A stretch of DNA of 47,342 nt from Porticoccaceae bacterium (GTDB lineage Bacteria > Pseudomonadota > Gammaproteobacteria > Pseudomonadales > Porticoccaceae): positions 1 to 47,342 of the forward strand of contig JAJFKC010000028.1 in NCBI GenBank assembly GCA_021773435.1. Direction: 5' to 3'. The position numbers and the translations under genes were made by a program. The notes under the pieces were generated by a model. That model searched no databases. It was given only the letters and a program-made list of their open reading frames with translations, and was not told where the DNA came from. Below, piece after piece: positions 1-8,614 of the stretch; position 1 is the stretch's first letter; each line of letters starts with the position of its first letter.

Positions 1-111
1 ATGGAAGTGACCCTGATAGCCCCGATAGCGATGGAAGACGGTCTGCGATTTGCTATCCGCGAAGGTGGCAGAACAGTGGGTGCTGGCGTGGTGGCTAAGA
101 TTATTGAATAG
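1..111 (+). CDS. tuf: Elongation factor Tu, C-terminal end (partial)
   Basis: The first 36 codons of the window read in frame to a TAG stop and match the C-terminal beta-barrel end of EF-Tu ([20 protein letters not shown], then VVAKIIE). EF-Tu delivers aminoacyl-tRNA to the ribosome as a GTP complex. The 5' part lies outside the window. A tuf gene directly before rpsJ is the normal gammaproteobacterial order (str operon followed by S10 operon). Confidence 0.95.
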   Translation: MEVTLIAPIAMEDGLRFAIREGGRTVGAGVVAKIIE

Positions 112-148
112 CCTGTGAAGAAACCGCGTTAAATAAGGGTGTCAGTTC

Positions 149-181
149 AGCAAAAACCATACCCTGAGCGGAGTTTTTGCT
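149..181 (+). terminator. Hairpin after tuf, probable terminator
   Basis: Inverted repeat AGCAAAAAC / GTTTTTGCT with 9-bp arms and a 15-nt loop, placed between the tuf stop and the -35 box of the next promoter. The A-rich 5' arm and U-rich 3' arm fit an intrinsic terminator, but no separate U-tract follows, so termination efficiency is uncertain. Confidence 0.45.
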
Positions 182-209
182 TGACAGCCAGTAAGTCCAT
201 ATATAGAAT
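181..209 (+). promoter_or_regulatory. Sigma-70 promoter of the S10 operon
   Basis: A perfect -35 TTGACA (181-186) and a near-consensus -10 TAGAAT (204-209) are separated by exactly 17 bp. The predicted start near 216 leaves a leader of about 117 nt before rpsJ. It is the best promoter-like site in front of the ribosomal array. Confidence 0.75.
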
Positions 210-280
210 TTCGCCTCTTTTTTCGGGCCTATATCCCGGTTTTACTCGATGGCTAAAGCAGCATTTTCTAGAGTTGCGGG

Positions 281-312
281 TGCTTTTGGTTGTAGGTGCT
301 TTTGGTTGTAGG
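281..312 (+). repeat. 16-bp perfect tandem duplication in the S10 leader
   Basis: TGCTTTTGGTTGTAGG occurs twice head to tail (281-296, 297-312), ending five bases before the GGGAG Shine-Dalgarno of rpsJ. It is one of a series of short tandem duplications at gene boundaries in this array. Confidence 0.9.
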
Positions 313-332
313 TTCTGGGAGTTATAGATTCA

Positions 333-644
333 ATGCAAGATCAACGTATCAGGATTCGACTCAAGGCTTTCGATCACAAGTTAATCGATGCCTCGACCCA
401 GGAAATTGTTGAGACGGTCAAACGCACCGGCGCGCAGATTCGTGGGCCGATTCCTTTGCCGACGCGCAAGGAGCGATACACAATTTTGATTTCGCCGCAC
501 GTCAACAAGGATGCGCGCGATCAGTACGAAATTCGCACCCATAAGCGATTGCTTGAGATAGTAGAACCCACAGAGAAAACTGTTGATGCGCTGACCAAGC
601 TAGACCTGGCGGCAGGCGTAGACGTTCAGATAAGTTTAAGTTAG
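333..644 (+). CDS. rpsJ: 30S ribosomal protein S10
   Basis: S10 is a 30S head protein; as NusE it also joins the NusB-containing transcription antitermination complex. The 103-residue product equals the E. coli length and carries the family core ([39 protein letters not shown]). A GGGAG Shine-Dalgarno lies 11 nt before the ATG. It is the first gene of the S10 operon, behind a strong sigma-70 promoter and a leader of about 117 nt. An unusually long 135-nt spacer separates it from rplC. Confidence 0.98.
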   Translation: MQDQRIRIRLKAFDHKLIDASTQEIVETVKRTGAQIRGPIPLPTRKERYTILISPHVNKDARDQYEIRTHKRLLEIVEPTEKTVDALTKLDLAAGVDVQISLS

Positions 645-667
645 AAGCCCTTTCCGGACATTCTCAC

Positions 668-699
668 TTCGTACGTAGTTACGTTGTAATACGTACGAA
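668..699 (+). promoter_or_regulatory. Strong hairpin in the rpsJ-rplC spacer
   Basis: TTCGTACGTA (668-677) and TACGTACGAA (690-699) are perfect 10-bp inverted arms. Inside them TTAC/GTAA adds 4 bp around a GTT loop, with a single bulged G (678). No U-tract follows, so it is not a standard terminator. It could be an RNA processing, stability or translational control element of the polycistronic mRNA. Confidence 0.6.
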
Positions 700-779
700 A
701 AGTAGAGACGCCGGGGGTGTAACGCTCTGAAATGGGCGGCCATAGCGGGTAAAAGCCCCGTACACAAAGAGGTTACAAA

Positions 780-1415
780 ATGAGTGTTGGATTAGTCGGT
801 CGCAAATGCGGCATGAGCCGCGTATTCACCGATGATGGTGTATCGGTCCCCGTGACTGTGATTGAGGTCGATCCCAATCGCATCACCCAGGTCAAAACCC
901 CCGAGCAAGATGGTTATGCCGCGCTACAGGTCGCTGCGGGTTCGCGTCGTGCATCACGGGTGACCAAGCCCCAGGCTGGGCACTATTCAAGAGCGGGATC
1001 TGAAGCCGGGAGTTGCCTCCGGGAAGTCCGTATCGATGGAATAGAAGAAGTATTTGAAGTTGGTTCGACTTTAACCGTCGAGCAATTTGAAGCCGGTCAG
1101 AGTGTCGATGTGTCCGGTGTCTCCAAAGGTAAAGGATTTGCCGGTGTTGTGAAACGCTGGAACTTTCAAATGCAGGATGCCACCCACGGCAACTCTATCT
1201 CTCACCGGGCACCCGGCTCTATCGGTCAAAATCAAACTCCGGGACGCGTCTTTAAAGGCAAAAAAATGGCCGGTCACATGGGTGCCAGAAATGTCACGGT
1301 GCAAAATCTGGAAGTGGTTCGTGTCGATACCGAACGCAATTTGCTGCTGATCAAAGGTGCCGTACCCGGCGCGCCAGGTGGCAATGTCATTATCCGTCCG
1401 GCCGTCAAGGCTTAG
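780..1415 (+). CDS. rplC: 50S ribosomal protein L3
   Basis: L3 is an early-assembly 50S protein whose extension reaches towards the peptidyl-transferase centre. The 211-residue product (E. coli 209) starts [16 protein letters not shown] and holds the conserved [13 protein letters not shown] and [20 protein letters not shown] segments. The latter contains the Gln that is methylated by PrmB in E. coli. AGAGG lies 7 nt before the ATG. The upstream spacer holds a long hairpin and a conserved-looking structured stretch. Confidence 0.98.
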   Translation: MSVGLVGRKCGMSRVFTDDGVSVPVTVIEVDPNRITQVKTPEQDGYAALQVAAGSRRASRVTKPQAGHYSRAGSEAGSCLREVRIDGIEEVFEVGSTLTVEQFEAGQSVDVSGVSKGKGFAGVVKRWNFQMQDATHGNSISHRAPGSIGQNQTPGRVFKGKKMAGHMGARNVTVQNLEVVRVDTERNLLLIKGAVPGAPGGNVIIRPAVKA

Positions 1416-1426
1416 AGGGTTAGAAG

Positions 1427-2041
1427 ATGGAGTTAAGCATAGCTACGCTCAATGGCAGCGGCGGAACGTTAACTGTTTCGGATACGGCATTTGGTGGAGA
1501 GTTTAATCAGGATTTAGTGCATCAGGCTGTCACCGCTGTGCTGGCAGGCGCACGGCAGGGTACACGCGCCCAGAAAAATCGCGCCGCAGTGCGTGGCGGT
1601 GGCAAAAAACCCTGGCGACAAAAAGGCACTGGCCGCGCACGGGCGGGCACTATTCGCAGCCCTATCTGGCGTTCTGGTGGTGTGACATTTGCCGCTCAGC
1701 CCCAGGATCACGGTCAGAAATTGAATCGCAAAATGTACCGTGCAGCCTTGCGGTCAATTTTTTCAGAATTGGCCCGGCAGGAACGGCTGGTCGTGGTTGA
1801 AGCTTTTGATATGGACGTACCGAAAACCAAGGCGCTGGTCGAAAGGCTCAACGAGCTGGGTTTGCAAGATGTATTGATTCTCACTGAAGAAGTGAACGAA
1901 AATTTATATTTGTCAGCGCGGAATCTCCACAAGGTCGATGTTCGCGACGCGCTGGGTCTGGATCCCGTGAGCTTGATTCGATTCGAGAAGGTCCTGGTAA
2001 CCGTTCCGGCCCTGCGAAAAATTGAGGAGATGCTGGGATGA
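1427..2041 (+). CDS. rplD: 50S ribosomal protein L4
   Basis: L4 is a 23S rRNA-binding protein lining the exit tunnel; in E. coli it represses the S10 operon by acting on the leader RNA. The product is 204 residues (E. coli 201). The long loop ([20 protein letters not shown], then GTGRARAGT) and the C-terminal core ([18 protein letters not shown]) are present. It begins 11 nt after rplC and overlaps rplW by 4 nt (ATGA), so the two are probably translationally coupled. Whether L4 autoregulation is kept here cannot be read from the sequence. Confidence 0.98.
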   Translation: MELSIATLNGSGGTLTVSDTAFGGEFNQDLVHQAVTAVLAGARQGTRAQKNRAAVRGGGKKPWRQKGTGRARAGTIRSPIWRSGGVTFAAQPQDHGQKLNRKMYRAALRSIFSELARQERLVVVEAFDMDVPKTKALVERLNELGLQDVLILTEEVNENLYLSARNLHKVDVRDALGLDPVSLIRFEKVLVTVPALRKIEEMLG

Positions 2042-2334
2042 ATAAAGAACGTATCTTCAAAATATTGCTGCAACCGGTCGTCACTGAAAAATCGACGAAT
2101 TTGGCTGAAACCAGCAATCAGGTGGCCTTTAAAGTTGACATGACCGCCAACAAGCGCGAAATCAAAGCTGCTGTTGAGCAGTTGTTTGATGTCAATGTTG
2201 TCACCGTTCGGGTCGTCAGTGTGCCCGGCAAAACAAAGCGCAACCGTACTGGGTTGGGTAAATGTTCGGACTGGAAGAAAGCCTACGTAAGGCTTGCTCC
2301 GGGTCAGGATATTGACTTCACGACGGCAGTGTAA
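2038..2334 (+). CDS. rplW: 50S ribosomal protein L23
   Basis: L23 sits at the exit-tunnel mouth and docks trigger factor and SRP. The product is 98 residues (E. coli 100) with the family core ([34 protein letters not shown]-like basic loop seen here as RTGLGK). The ATG overlaps the rplD stop, which supports coupled translation. rplB follows after 11 nt. Confidence 0.98.
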   Translation: MNKERIFKILLQPVVTEKSTNLAETSNQVAFKVDMTANKREIKAAVEQLFDVNVVTVRVVSVPGKTKRNRTGLGKCSDWKKAYVRLAPGQDIDFTTAV

Positions 2335-2345
2335 GGGGAGCTAAT

Positions 2346-3173
2346 ATGCCGGTAGTTAAAAGAAAGCCAACCTCTCCTGGACGCAGATTTGTCGTCAGCG
2401 TCGTGCATCCCGATCTACACAAGGGTGCACCCCACGGGCCATTGCTTGAGAAAAAATCCAAATCTGGGGGGCGTAACAATGCCGGCCAGATCACTACGCG
2501 GCATATCGGCGGTGGTCACAAACAGCATTACCGCGTAATAGATTTCAAGCGCAATAAAGATGCCGTGCCAGCTAAGGTTGAGCGTCTTGAATATGATCCC
2601 AACCGAACCGCCAATATTGCCCTGCTGTGTTATACCGACGGTGAGCGCCGCTACATTATTGCGCCAAAGGGACTAAAAGCTGGCGACATTCTACAATCTG
2701 GTCAGGTCGCAGCGATTAAAACCGGTAACGCCTTACCATTGAGGAGTATCCCGGTTGGTAGTGTCGTGCATTGTGTCGAGATGAAGCCGGGCAAAGGTGC
2801 TCAATTAGCACGTAGCGCTGGCACCTCGGTGCAGCTGGTTGCCCGTGAAGGGCGTCATGCGACGCTACGTTTACGCAGTGGTGAAATGCGCAAAGTGCTT
2901 GCTGAGTGCCGTGCAACGATTGGTGAAGTGAGCAACAGCGAGCATAACCTTCGATCACTGGGTAAAGCCGGTGCATCAAGATGGCGCGGTGTTCGCCCAA
3001 CTGTACGCGGTGTCGCGATGAACCCGGTCGATCACCCCCATGGTGGCGGTGAAGGTAAGACCTCCGGTGGTCGGCATCCCGTGTCACCCTGGGGTACGCC
3101 AAGTAAAGGTTATAAAACCCGTAAAAACAAGCGAACAGATAGCATGATTGTTCGTCGTCGCGGCAAAAAATAG
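2346..3173 (+). CDS. rplB: 50S ribosomal protein L2
   Basis: L2 is a universally conserved 23S-binding protein needed for subunit association and near the peptidyl-transferase centre. The product is 275 residues (E. coli 273). The C-terminal signature [20 protein letters not shown] includes the conserved His of the HGGGEG motif. AGGGGAG precedes the ATG. The N-terminus ([17 protein letters not shown]) is typical. Confidence 0.98.
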   Translation: MPVVKRKPTSPGRRFVVSVVHPDLHKGAPHGPLLEKKSKSGGRNNAGQITTRHIGGGHKQHYRVIDFKRNKDAVPAKVERLEYDPNRTANIALLCYTDGERRYIIAPKGLKAGDILQSGQVAAIKTGNALPLRSIPVGSVVHCVEMKPGKGAQLARSAGTSVQLVAREGRHATLRLRSGEMRKVLAECRATIGEVSNSEHNLRSLGKAGASRWRGVRPTVRGVAMNPVDHPHGGGEGKTSGGRHPVSPWGTPSKGYKTRKNKRTDSMIVRRRGKK

Positions 3174-3199
3174 CCGTTGCGGTTAGAGGAGATTTAACA

Positions 3200-3475
3200 G
3201 TGCCACGTTCGCTTAAGAAAGGCCCATTCGTCGATATCCACCTGATTAAAAAGGTCGAAGTCGCTGCGGAAACCAATGATCGTCGCCCCATCAAGACCTG
3301 GTCCAGGCGCTCAATGATTTTGCCGCAAATGGTTGGTTTGACCATTGCCATTCATAACGGACGTCAGCATGTGCCGGTGTCAGTGACCGAAGAAATGGTT
3401 GGCCATAAACTTGGTGAGTTTGCTCCGACGCGAACCTATCGTGGTCATACCGCAGATCGACAGGCCAGGACGTAA
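3200..3475 (+). CDS. rpsS: 30S ribosomal protein S19
   Basis: S19 is a 30S head protein that contacts S13 and the A-site finger. The product is 91 residues (E. coli 92) with [11 protein letters not shown] at the N-terminus and the conserved [15 protein letters not shown] near the C-terminus. Translation starts at GTG, supported by AGAGGAG 8 nt upstream and by alignment of the N-terminus; no ATG fits. Confidence 0.97.
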   Translation: MPRSLKKGPFVDIHLIKKVEVAAETNDRRPIKTWSRRSMILPQMVGLTIAIHNGRQHVPVSVTEEMVGHKLGEFAPTRTYRGHTADRQART

Positions 3476-3492
3476 AGTCGGGAGTGATGGCG

Positions 3493-3825
3493 ATGGAAGT
3501 AGCAGCAAAATTAAGCGGCGCGAATTTGTCCGCACAGAAAGCCAGATTGGTCGCAGATCAGATTCGTGGTAAGTCCGTGGAAGATGCTCTGGATATTCTC
3601 ATATTCAGTAAACGAAAGGGCGCAGCGATTGTTAAGAAGCTGCTCGAATCAGCGATTGCCAGTGCCGAGCACAACGAAGGTGCGGATGTTGATGAATTAA
3701 AAGTATCGACAATATTTGTCGACGAAGGTACTACCCTGAAGCGGCTAAAACCCCGCGCCAAAGGTAGAGCCGACAGAATATTAAAGCGCTATTGCCATAT
3801 CACCGTAAAAGTAGCCGATCAGTAG
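3493..3825 (+). CDS. rplV: 50S ribosomal protein L22
   Basis: L22 forms part of the exit-tunnel constriction and is a site of macrolide-resistance changes in E. coli. From the chosen ATG it is 110 residues, the E. coli length. Conserved segments are [25 protein letters not shown] and [17 protein letters not shown]. In-frame GTG and ATG codons lie 9 and 6 nt earlier, but GGGAG stands 8 nt before the chosen ATG and would be overlapped or crowded by those starts. Confidence 0.96.
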   Translation: MEVAAKLSGANLSAQKARLVADQIRGKSVEDALDILIFSKRKGAAIVKKLLESAIASAEHNEGADVDELKVSTIFVDEGTTLKRLKPRAKGRADRILKRYCHITVKVADQ

Positions 3826-3846
3826 AGTCGGGAAGCAGGAGCTGAC

Positions 3847-4509
3847 ATGGGTCAGAAAGTACATCCAATCGGTATTAGATTGGGCATTGTTACCAAGCAT
3901 ACCTCGACCTGGTACGCGGATGGTACAGACTATGCGGACAAGCTGAATGCTGATTTAAAGGTGCGGGAGTATATTCAAAAAACCCTGTCCCATGCCTCAG
4001 TAAGCCGTATAGATATAGAGCGGCCAGCAGATACTGCGCGGATCACCATCCACACAGCACGACCTGGCATCGTGATTGGTAAAAGAGGTGAGGATGTAGA
4101 AAAGCTGCGTGCTGCCATCGCTATACAAATGGGCATGCCAGTTCATATCAATATTGAAGAGATTCGTAAGCCGGATCTTGATGCTGCACTGGTCGCACAA
4201 AACGTTGCGCAACAATTAGAGCGCCGTGTGATGTTCCGTCGCGCTATGAAGCGCGCCGTTCAAAATGCCATGCGTCAGGGCGCTCAAGGCGTAAAAATTC
4301 AGGTCGGTGGTCGTTTGGGTGGAGCAGAAATTGCCCGTAGCGAATGGTATCGAGAAGGCCGTGTGCCTTTGCATACATTACGCGCAGAGATTGACTACTG
4401 CACCGCTGAGGCGGCTACAACTTACGGCATCATTGGCGTTAAAGTCTGGATTTTTAAGGGCGAAGTGCTGGGTGAAGAAGAAATTGAAAAGACTCCCGCA
4501 AAGAAGTAA
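3847..4509 (+). CDS. rpsC: 30S ribosomal protein S3
   Basis: S3 lines the mRNA entry channel and contributes helicase activity with S4 and S5. The product is 220 residues (E. coli 233), with the KH-domain segment ([18 protein letters not shown]) and the C-terminal domain ([20 protein letters not shown]). The shorter length reflects a shortened acidic and basic tail ([11 protein letters not shown]). AGCAGGAG precedes the ATG. Confidence 0.98.
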   Translation: MGQKVHPIGIRLGIVTKHTSTWYADGTDYADKLNADLKVREYIQKTLSHASVSRIDIERPADTARITIHTARPGIVIGKRGEDVEKLRAAIAIQMGMPVHINIEEIRKPDLDAALVAQNVAQQLERRVMFRRAMKRAVQNAMRQGAQGVKIQVGGRLGGAEIARSEWYREGRVPLHTLRAEIDYCTAEAATTYGIIGVKVWIFKGEVLGEEEIEKTPAKK

Positions 4510-4532
4510 TTGGGAATTAAGGGCAGGACGAA

Positions 4533-4946
4533 ATGCTGCAACCAAAACGAACTAAATATCGAAAACAGCACAAAGGGCGCAACCGGGGCCTGGCGCTGCG
4601 CGGCAGCAAAGTCAGCTTTGGCGAATATGGCCTTAAGGCTGTAGGACGGGGCCGCTTAACGGCGCGCCAGATTGAGGCGGCACGGCGAGCGATGACGCGA
4701 CACGTTAAACGCGGCGGCAAAATCTGGATTCGCGTGTTCCCGGATAAGCCTATTACACAAAAGCCCCTCGAAGTGCGAATGGGTAAAGGTAAGGGTAATG
4801 TCGAATATTGGGTGGCGCTCATCCAGCCCGGCAAAGTGCTCTATGAAATGGAAGGTGTGTCTGAAGAGTTAGCGCGAGAGGCCTTTAGCCTGGCGGCAGC
4901 GAAACTACCGATACAGACCGCGTTCGTTAAACGATCGGTGATGTAA
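4533..4946 (+). CDS. rplP: 50S ribosomal protein L16
   Basis: L16 helps form the A-site tRNA pocket of the 50S subunit. The product is 137 residues (E. coli 136), with [19 protein letters not shown] at the N-terminus and the [19 protein letters not shown] core. In E. coli the Arg of the RVFPDKP stretch is hydroxylated by YcfD; the same RVFPDKPIT is present here. The stop overlaps the rpmC ATG (TAATG). Confidence 0.98.
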   Translation: MLQPKRTKYRKQHKGRNRGLALRGSKVSFGEYGLKAVGRGRLTARQIEAARRAMTRHVKRGGKIWIRVFPDKPITQKPLEVRMGKGKGNVEYWVALIQPGKVLYEMEGVSEELAREAFSLAAAKLPIQTAFVKRSVM

Positions 4947-5152
4947 TGAAAGTGAGTGAATTGCGTGGAAAGTCTGCGTCGGAGCTGCAAGAAAGTCTGG
5001 AAAGTGAGCTGGAAAAGCAGTTCAAAATGCGTATGAAGCGCGCCACCGGGCAACACGAACAGAGCCACGAATTTAAACAGGTACGGCGCGATATCGCTCG
5101 CATCAAAACCGTATTAAATGAAGCTGTATTAACCGAAGCTGCGGGAAACTGA
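4946..5152 (+). CDS. rpmC: 50S ribosomal protein L29
   Basis: L29 is a small helical hairpin protein next to L23 at the tunnel exit. It is 68 residues (E. coli 63), mostly charged coiled-coil, with the family C-terminal motif [14 protein letters not shown]. Its ATG overlaps the rplP stop by one base, and rpsQ begins two bases after its own stop, so three genes are tightly coupled. Confidence 0.97.
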   Translation: MKVSELRGKSASELQESLESELEKQFKMRMKRATGQHEQSHEFKQVRRDIARIKTVLNEAVLTEAAGN

Positions 5153-5153
5153 A

Positions 5154-5414
5154 ATGACAGAGAAAAAGGCACGGACACTGTCAGGCAAAGTGGTCAGCGA
5201 TAAAATGGATAAAACCGTTACAGTGTTGATCGCGCGTCGGGTCAAGCATCCGGTGTACGGCAAAATTATTAACCGATCCAGCAAAATTAAAGCTCACGAT
5301 GAGCAGAATGAATGCCGAATAGGTGATCAGGTCACCATCGCTGAGACTCGACCGATTTCCAAAACAAAATCCTGGAAACTGGTGGATGTTGTGGAGCGTT
5401 CAACAACGGTTTAG
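5154..5414 (+). CDS. rpsQ: 30S ribosomal protein S17
   Basis: S17 is a primary 16S-binding protein with an OB fold. The product is 86 residues (E. coli 84); conserved segments are [17 protein letters not shown] and [20 protein letters not shown]. Its last codons (VVERSTTV-stop) run into a tandem duplication, and the TAG stop lies inside the first repeat unit. It is the last gene of the S10 operon proper. Confidence 0.97.
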   Translation: MTEKKARTLSGKVVSDKMDKTVTVLIARRVKHPVYGKIINRSSKIKAHDEQNECRIGDQVTIAETRPISKTKSWKLVDVVERSTTV

Positions 5415-5456
5415 GGCTGGACTGTTTAGGGCTGGACTAATGGTTACGGCTGGACT
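5409..5456 (+). repeat. 15-bp tandem repeats at the end of rpsQ
   Basis: GTTTAGGGCTGGACT is present twice without mismatch (5409-5423, 5424-5438), and an imperfect third copy, GTTACGGCTGGACT, follows at 5443-5456. The first copy contains the rpsQ stop codon, so the spacer appears to have grown by duplicating the end of the gene. Confidence 0.9.
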
Positions 5457-5493
5457 AATAAAGGCGAAGCAAGCCGGTGTCGAATTAGCGGCC

Positions 5494-5529
5494 ACGTTAA
5501 TTGGACAAGTTACGTTAATTCGACTAGTT
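5494..5529 (+). repeat. 18-bp imperfect tandem repeat before rplN
   Basis: Two 18-bp units (5494-5511 and 5512-5529) differ at three positions; each begins ACGTTAATT. A decayed third unit (AAGTTGATT...) follows. This repeat lies in the same rpsQ-rplN spacer as the 15-bp repeats but has a different unit. Confidence 0.75.
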
Positions 5530-5560
5530 AAGTTGATTCAAAGAGCAGAGTAGACAAGAC

Positions 5561-5929
5561 ATGATTCAGACACAGACTTATCTTGACGTAGCCGACAACA
5601 GTGGTGCCCGGCGGGTGATGTGCATAAAGGTATTGGGTGGCTCACATCGTCGCTACGCTGCAGTGGGTGACATCATAAAAGTTACCATCAAAGAAGCCAT
5701 TCCTCGAGGTAAGGTTAAGAAAGGACAGGTGATGGATGCCGTGGTGGTACGCACAAAAAAAGGTGTGCGTCGGCAGGACGGTAGTCTGATCAAGTTTGAC
5801 GATAACGCTGCTGTGTTGTTGAACCCACAACTGGCACCTATTGGCACGCGAATCTTTGGGCCGGTGACTCGCGAATTACGTGGCGAGAAATTTATGAGAA
5901 TTATCTCCCTGGCACCAGAAGTACTTTAA
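5561..5929 (+). CDS. rplN: 50S ribosomal protein L14
   Basis: L14 lies at the subunit interface and is the target of the silencing factor RsfS. The product is 122 residues (E. coli 123) with [20 protein letters not shown] and [13 protein letters not shown]. It heads the spc part of the array. The 146-nt spacer before it is long for such an operon and is largely made of tandem repeats. Confidence 0.98.
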   Translation: MIQTQTYLDVADNSGARRVMCIKVLGGSHRRYAAVGDIIKVTIKEAIPRGKVKKGQVMDAVVVRTKKGVRRQDGSLIKFDDNAAVLLNPQLAPIGTRIFGPVTRELRGEKFMRIISLAPEVL

Positions 5930-5958
5930 GCGCCGGGTAGGCGTAGCAGGCAAAGAAC

Positions 5959-6282
5959 ATGGCGATGAAAAAAATTATCCGCGACGATGACGTCATCGTG
6001 CTGGCGGGAAAAGACAAGGGTAAGCGTGGCAAAGTGCTTAATGTGCTGGCTGATGGCCGCCTGTTGGTATCTGGCGTGCAGACTGTGAAGAAGCATCAAA
6101 AGCCAAATCCGCAAATGGGTGTTCCCGGTGGCATCATCGAGAAGGAAGCACCCATAGATTCATCTAATGTTAGCGTGTTTAATCCGGCGACTAGCAAGGC
6201 CGATCGAATCGGCTTTAAAACTCTCGACAACGGTAAAAAAGTTCGAGTATTTAAGTCGACCGGTGAACCTGTAAGGGCTTAG
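5959..6282 (+). CDS. rplX: 50S ribosomal protein L24
   Basis: L24 is an assembly-initiator protein with a KOW motif. The product is 107 residues (E. coli 104): [20 protein letters not shown] is the KOW segment, followed by [16 protein letters not shown] second ATG lies two codons downstream (MAMKK), and either could be used; alignment favours the first. In E. coli the S8 repressor site lies between this gene and rplE. Confidence 0.97.
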   Translation: MAMKKIIRDDDVIVLAGKDKGKRGKVLNVLADGRLLVSGVQTVKKHQKPNPQMGVPGGIIEKEAPIDSSNVSVFNPATSKADRIGFKTLDNGKKVRVFKSTGEPVRA

Positions 6283-6295
6283 GGGAAAGATAGAA

Positions 6296-6838
6296 ATGGC
6301 TAGTCTAAAAGACCTTTACACCAGCGAGCTTGTGCCTCGCCTCAAAGAAGAGCTGGGCCTTGCGAACGTCTCAGAAGTGCCGCGTATTACTAAAATCACC
6401 CTCAATATGGGTGTTGGTGAAGCACTGGCTGATAAGAAAGTGCTGGAACACGCCGTTAATGATTTGCAGGCCATTGCCGGCCAAAAACCCGTGATAACCC
6501 TGGCGCGTAAGTCTATTGCTGGTTTTAAAGTGCGCGATGGCTGGCCGATTGGCTGTAAGGTAACGTTACGCAAAGACCGGATGTATGAGTTTCTTGAACG
6601 ACTCGTTGCGATAGCAATCCCGCGTATACGAGATTTCAGGGGTATTAATTCTAAATCCTTTGACGGTCGCGGCAACTTTGCCATGGGTGTGACAGAGCAA
6701 ATTATTTTTCCCGAAATAGATTACGACAAAATTGATAAATTGCGCGGCCTGGATATCACCATAACCACCACCGCGCGTACCGATGATGAAGGTCGGGCAT
6801 TATTGCGTGCATTTAATTTTCCGCTGCGAGGTTCGTAA
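6296..6838 (+). CDS. rplE: 50S ribosomal protein L5
   Basis: L5 binds 5S rRNA and contacts S13 across bridge B1b. The product is 180 residues (E. coli 179) with [29 protein letters not shown] and [17 protein letters not shown]. It begins 13 nt after rplX with a GGGGAAAG Shine-Dalgarno. rpsN follows after 6 nt. Confidence 0.98.
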   Translation: MASLKDLYTSELVPRLKEELGLANVSEVPRITKITLNMGVGEALADKKVLEHAVNDLQAIAGQKPVITLARKSIAGFKVRDGWPIGCKVTLRKDRMYEFLERLVAIAIPRIRDFRGINSKSFDGRGNFAMGVTEQIIFPEIDYDKIDKLRGLDITITTTARTDDEGRALLRAFNFPLRGS

Positions 6839-6844
6839 CACAGT

Positions 6845-7150
6845 ATGGCTAAGGTATCGATGGTAGAGCGTGAGAAAAAACGCAGTAAGCTCGTAGCTAA
6901 ATATGCAATTAAACGGGCAGCGTTAAAGGCAACCGTTACGAGTGTAGATAGCACCGACGAAGAGCGTTGGGAGGCGCAGCTACAGTTACAAAAACTGCCG
7001 CGCGATTCCAGCCCCTCAAGACAGCGTAATCGTTGTCGCGTCACCGGACGGCCCCACGGCGTCTATAGAAAATTTGGCCTGTGTCGTAACAAGTTGCGTG
7101 AAGCTGCCATGCGTGGTGATGTGCCCGGCCTGGTTAAGGCTAGCTGGTAA
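6845..7150 (+). CDS. rpsN: 30S ribosomal protein S14 (zinc-free form)
   Basis: S14 is a 30S head protein. The product is 101 residues, the long form without zinc. The [20 protein letters not shown] region lacks the CXXC pairs of the zinc-binding paralogue, so it needs no zinc. The family end [18 protein letters not shown] is intact. It sits 6 nt behind rplE. Confidence 0.98.
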   Translation: MAKVSMVEREKKRSKLVAKYAIKRAALKATVTSVDSTDEERWEAQLQLQKLPRDSSPSRQRNRCRVTGRPHGVYRKFGLCRNKLREAAMRGDVPGLVKASW

Positions 7151-7172
7151 TAGGGATTAGGAGCAGATTGCG

Positions 7173-7565
7173 ATGACTATGCAGGATCCAATAGCAGATA
7201 TGCTGACCAGAATCCGTAATGGTTTAGGTCGGTCGAAAGTGGCTGTCACCATGCCTTCGGCAAAGCTCAAAATAGCGGTTGCCCAGGTCTTAAAAGATGA
7301 AGGCTATATTATTGGCTTTAGCGTAACCGAAGATGCCAAGCCTGAGCTAACCGTCGAGCTGAAATATTTTGAAGGTAAACCCGTCATTGAAGAGCTGGAT
7401 CGTTTTAGCCGTCCGGGTTTACGTCGCTACGCCGGGGTTGATGGTTTACCCCAGGTTCGCGGGGGTTTGGGTACGTCGATTGTATCTACCAGCCAGGGCG
7501 TAATGACGGGGCTTGCTGCCCGCACCGCCGGTATTGGTGGTGAAGTGCTTTGCACAGTATTTTGA
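7173..7565 (+). CDS. rpsH: 30S ribosomal protein S8
   Basis: S8 is a primary 16S-binding protein and in E. coli the autogenous repressor of the spc operon. The product is 130 residues, the E. coli length. It starts [17 protein letters not shown]; the next in-frame ATG is two codons on, but alignment supports the first. The C-terminal [15 protein letters not shown] and GGEVLCTVF motifs are present. TAGGAG precedes the start. Confidence 0.98.
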   Translation: MTMQDPIADMLTRIRNGLGRSKVAVTMPSAKLKIAVAQVLKDEGYIIGFSVTEDAKPELTVELKYFEGKPVIEELDRFSRPGLRRYAGVDGLPQVRGGLGTSIVSTSQGVMTGLAARTAGIGGEVLCTVF

Positions 7566-7605
7566 TGACCTTTTATATTTGATCTTTTGATATGTGGCAA
7601 AGGTT

Positions 7606-7642
7606 CATATTTTTACAGGAATACCATATTTTTACAGGAATA
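7606..7642 (+). repeat. 18-bp tandem duplication carrying the rplF Shine-Dalgarno
   Basis: CATATTTTTACAGGAATA occurs at 7606-7623 and 7625-7642 without mismatch, separated by one C. Each copy carries an ACAGGA Shine-Dalgarno-like site; only the second is correctly spaced (8 nt) for the rplF ATG at 7648. The junction also creates ATGTAG, a start-stop pair, immediately before the true ATG. Confidence 0.9.
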
Positions 7643-7647
7643 TGTAG

Positions 7648-8181
7648 ATGTCTAGAGTAGCTAACAGCCCGGTACAAATACCCAAAGGCGTCGACGTTGT
7701 CCTTAAGGGTAGGGATATCTCCGTAAAAGGCGGGCAGGGCGAGTTATCGATGACTTGCCACGAAACAGTTGAAATTAGTCAACAGGACAATGTCCTGAGT
7801 TTTGCGGGTCGGGAAGGCGACAAAAATAGCAGTGCTATGGCAGGCACCACCCGCGCTCTGGTCAACAATATGGTAGTCGGTGTTAGTGCGGGCTTTGAAA
7901 AAAAGCTCCAGTTGATTGGCGTTGGTTATCGCGCTCAATTACAGGGTAAGAAGATTAACCTGACTTTGGGTTTTTCTCATCCCGTTGAATACATACTGCC
8001 CGAAGCGGTAAGCGGAGACACGCCTAGCCAAACAGAAATTGTGCTGAAGTCTGCTGATAAACAACTGCTTGGTCAGGTCGCCGCAGAAATCAGGGCGTTT
8101 AGACCCCCAGAGCCGTATAAGGGTAAAGGTGTGCGTTATGCGGATGAACATGTGCGTCGTAAAGAAGCCAAGAAAAAATAG
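7648..8181 (+). CDS. rplF: 50S ribosomal protein L6
   Basis: L6 binds near the sarcin-ricin loop at the factor-binding site. The product is 177 residues, the E. coli length, with the C-terminal signature [20 protein letters not shown]. The start follows an 18-bp duplicated element that contributes two Shine-Dalgarno copies; the second is in the right place. rplR begins 12 nt after its stop. Confidence 0.98.
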   Translation: MSRVANSPVQIPKGVDVVLKGRDISVKGGQGELSMTCHETVEISQQDNVLSFAGREGDKNSSAMAGTTRALVNNMVVGVSAGFEKKLQLIGVGYRAQLQGKKINLTLGFSHPVEYILPEAVSGDTPSQTEIVLKSADKQLLGQVAAEIRAFRPPEPYKGKGVRYADEHVRRKEAKKK

Positions 8182-8193
8182 CAGGTTTAGCTG

Positions 8194-8553
8194 ATGAAAG
8201 ATAAGAAGCAATCTCGATTACGTCGAGCCCGCAAGACTCGCAGCAAAATACGGCAGCTGGAAGTGTCTCGCCTGTGTATTTTCCGAACGCCTCGGCATAT
8301 CTATGCACAGGTGATTACTGCGGGTGAGGGTGGCGATAACGTGCTGGCCAGTGCATCGTCACTCGACAGCAGTATCAGGGGCCAGGTCAACACTGGTAAC
8401 CGGTCTGCGGCAGAAACAGTGGGCACGCTCCTTGCTGAGCGCGCCAAGCAGGCAGGTATTACCAGGGTGGCGTTTGATCGTAGCGGGTTTAAGTATCACG
8501 GCCGTGTTAAAGCGCTTGCCGATGCTGCCCGTGCGGGTGGACTAGAACTCTAG
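8194..8553 (+). CDS. rplR: 50S ribosomal protein L18
   Basis: L18 binds 5S rRNA together with L5. The product is 119 residues (E. coli 117), with the N-terminal [15 protein letters not shown], the [11 protein letters not shown] strand and the C-terminal [20 protein letters not shown], in which the conserved end is intact. The last 17 nt, including the stop, are the first of four tandem units that make up the spacer before rpsE. Confidence 0.98.
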   Translation: MKDKKQSRLRRARKTRSKIRQLEVSRLCIFRTPRHIYAQVITAGEGGDNVLASASSLDSSIRGQVNTGNRSAAETVGTLLAERAKQAGITRVAFDRSGFKYHGRVKALADAARAGGLEL

Positions 8554-8603
8554 GTAGACAGGAACTCTCGGTAGGCCGGTACTCTCGGTCGACTGGAAAT
8601 CTA
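8536..8603 (+). repeat. Four 17-bp tandem units spanning the rplR stop and the rplR-rpsE spacer
   Basis: Units start at 8536, 8553, 8570 and 8587, all exactly 17 bp long. They read GGTGGACTAGAACTCTA, GGTAGACAGGAACTCTC, GGTAGGCCGGTACTCTC and GGTCGACTGGAAATCTA. The first is the coding end of rplR with its stop, so almost the whole spacer looks like diverged copies of the gene end. Confidence 0.85.
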
Positions 8604-8614
8604 AAGGTAGATCA

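Noticed and set aside
139-327. 62-codon open frame in the S10 leader
   Set aside because: It covers the promoter, hairpin and tandem repeat, has no Shine-Dalgarno, and its translation shows no family features. It is chance coding in a leader.
735-747. Possible embedded 5S rRNA fragment
   Set aside because: Only about 13 nt match the remembered 5S pattern and the surrounding bases do not fold like 5S. It is mentioned as a hint in the spacer finding, not called as an RNA gene.
2716-3351. 211-codon frame antisense to rplB and rpsS
   Set aside because: It is a shadow of two certain ribosomal protein genes, with no recognisable domain.
5323-5553. 76-codon frame over the rpsQ end and the repeat-rich spacer
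   Set aside because: It reads through tandem repeats, has no ribosome binding site and overlaps rpsQ in another frame.
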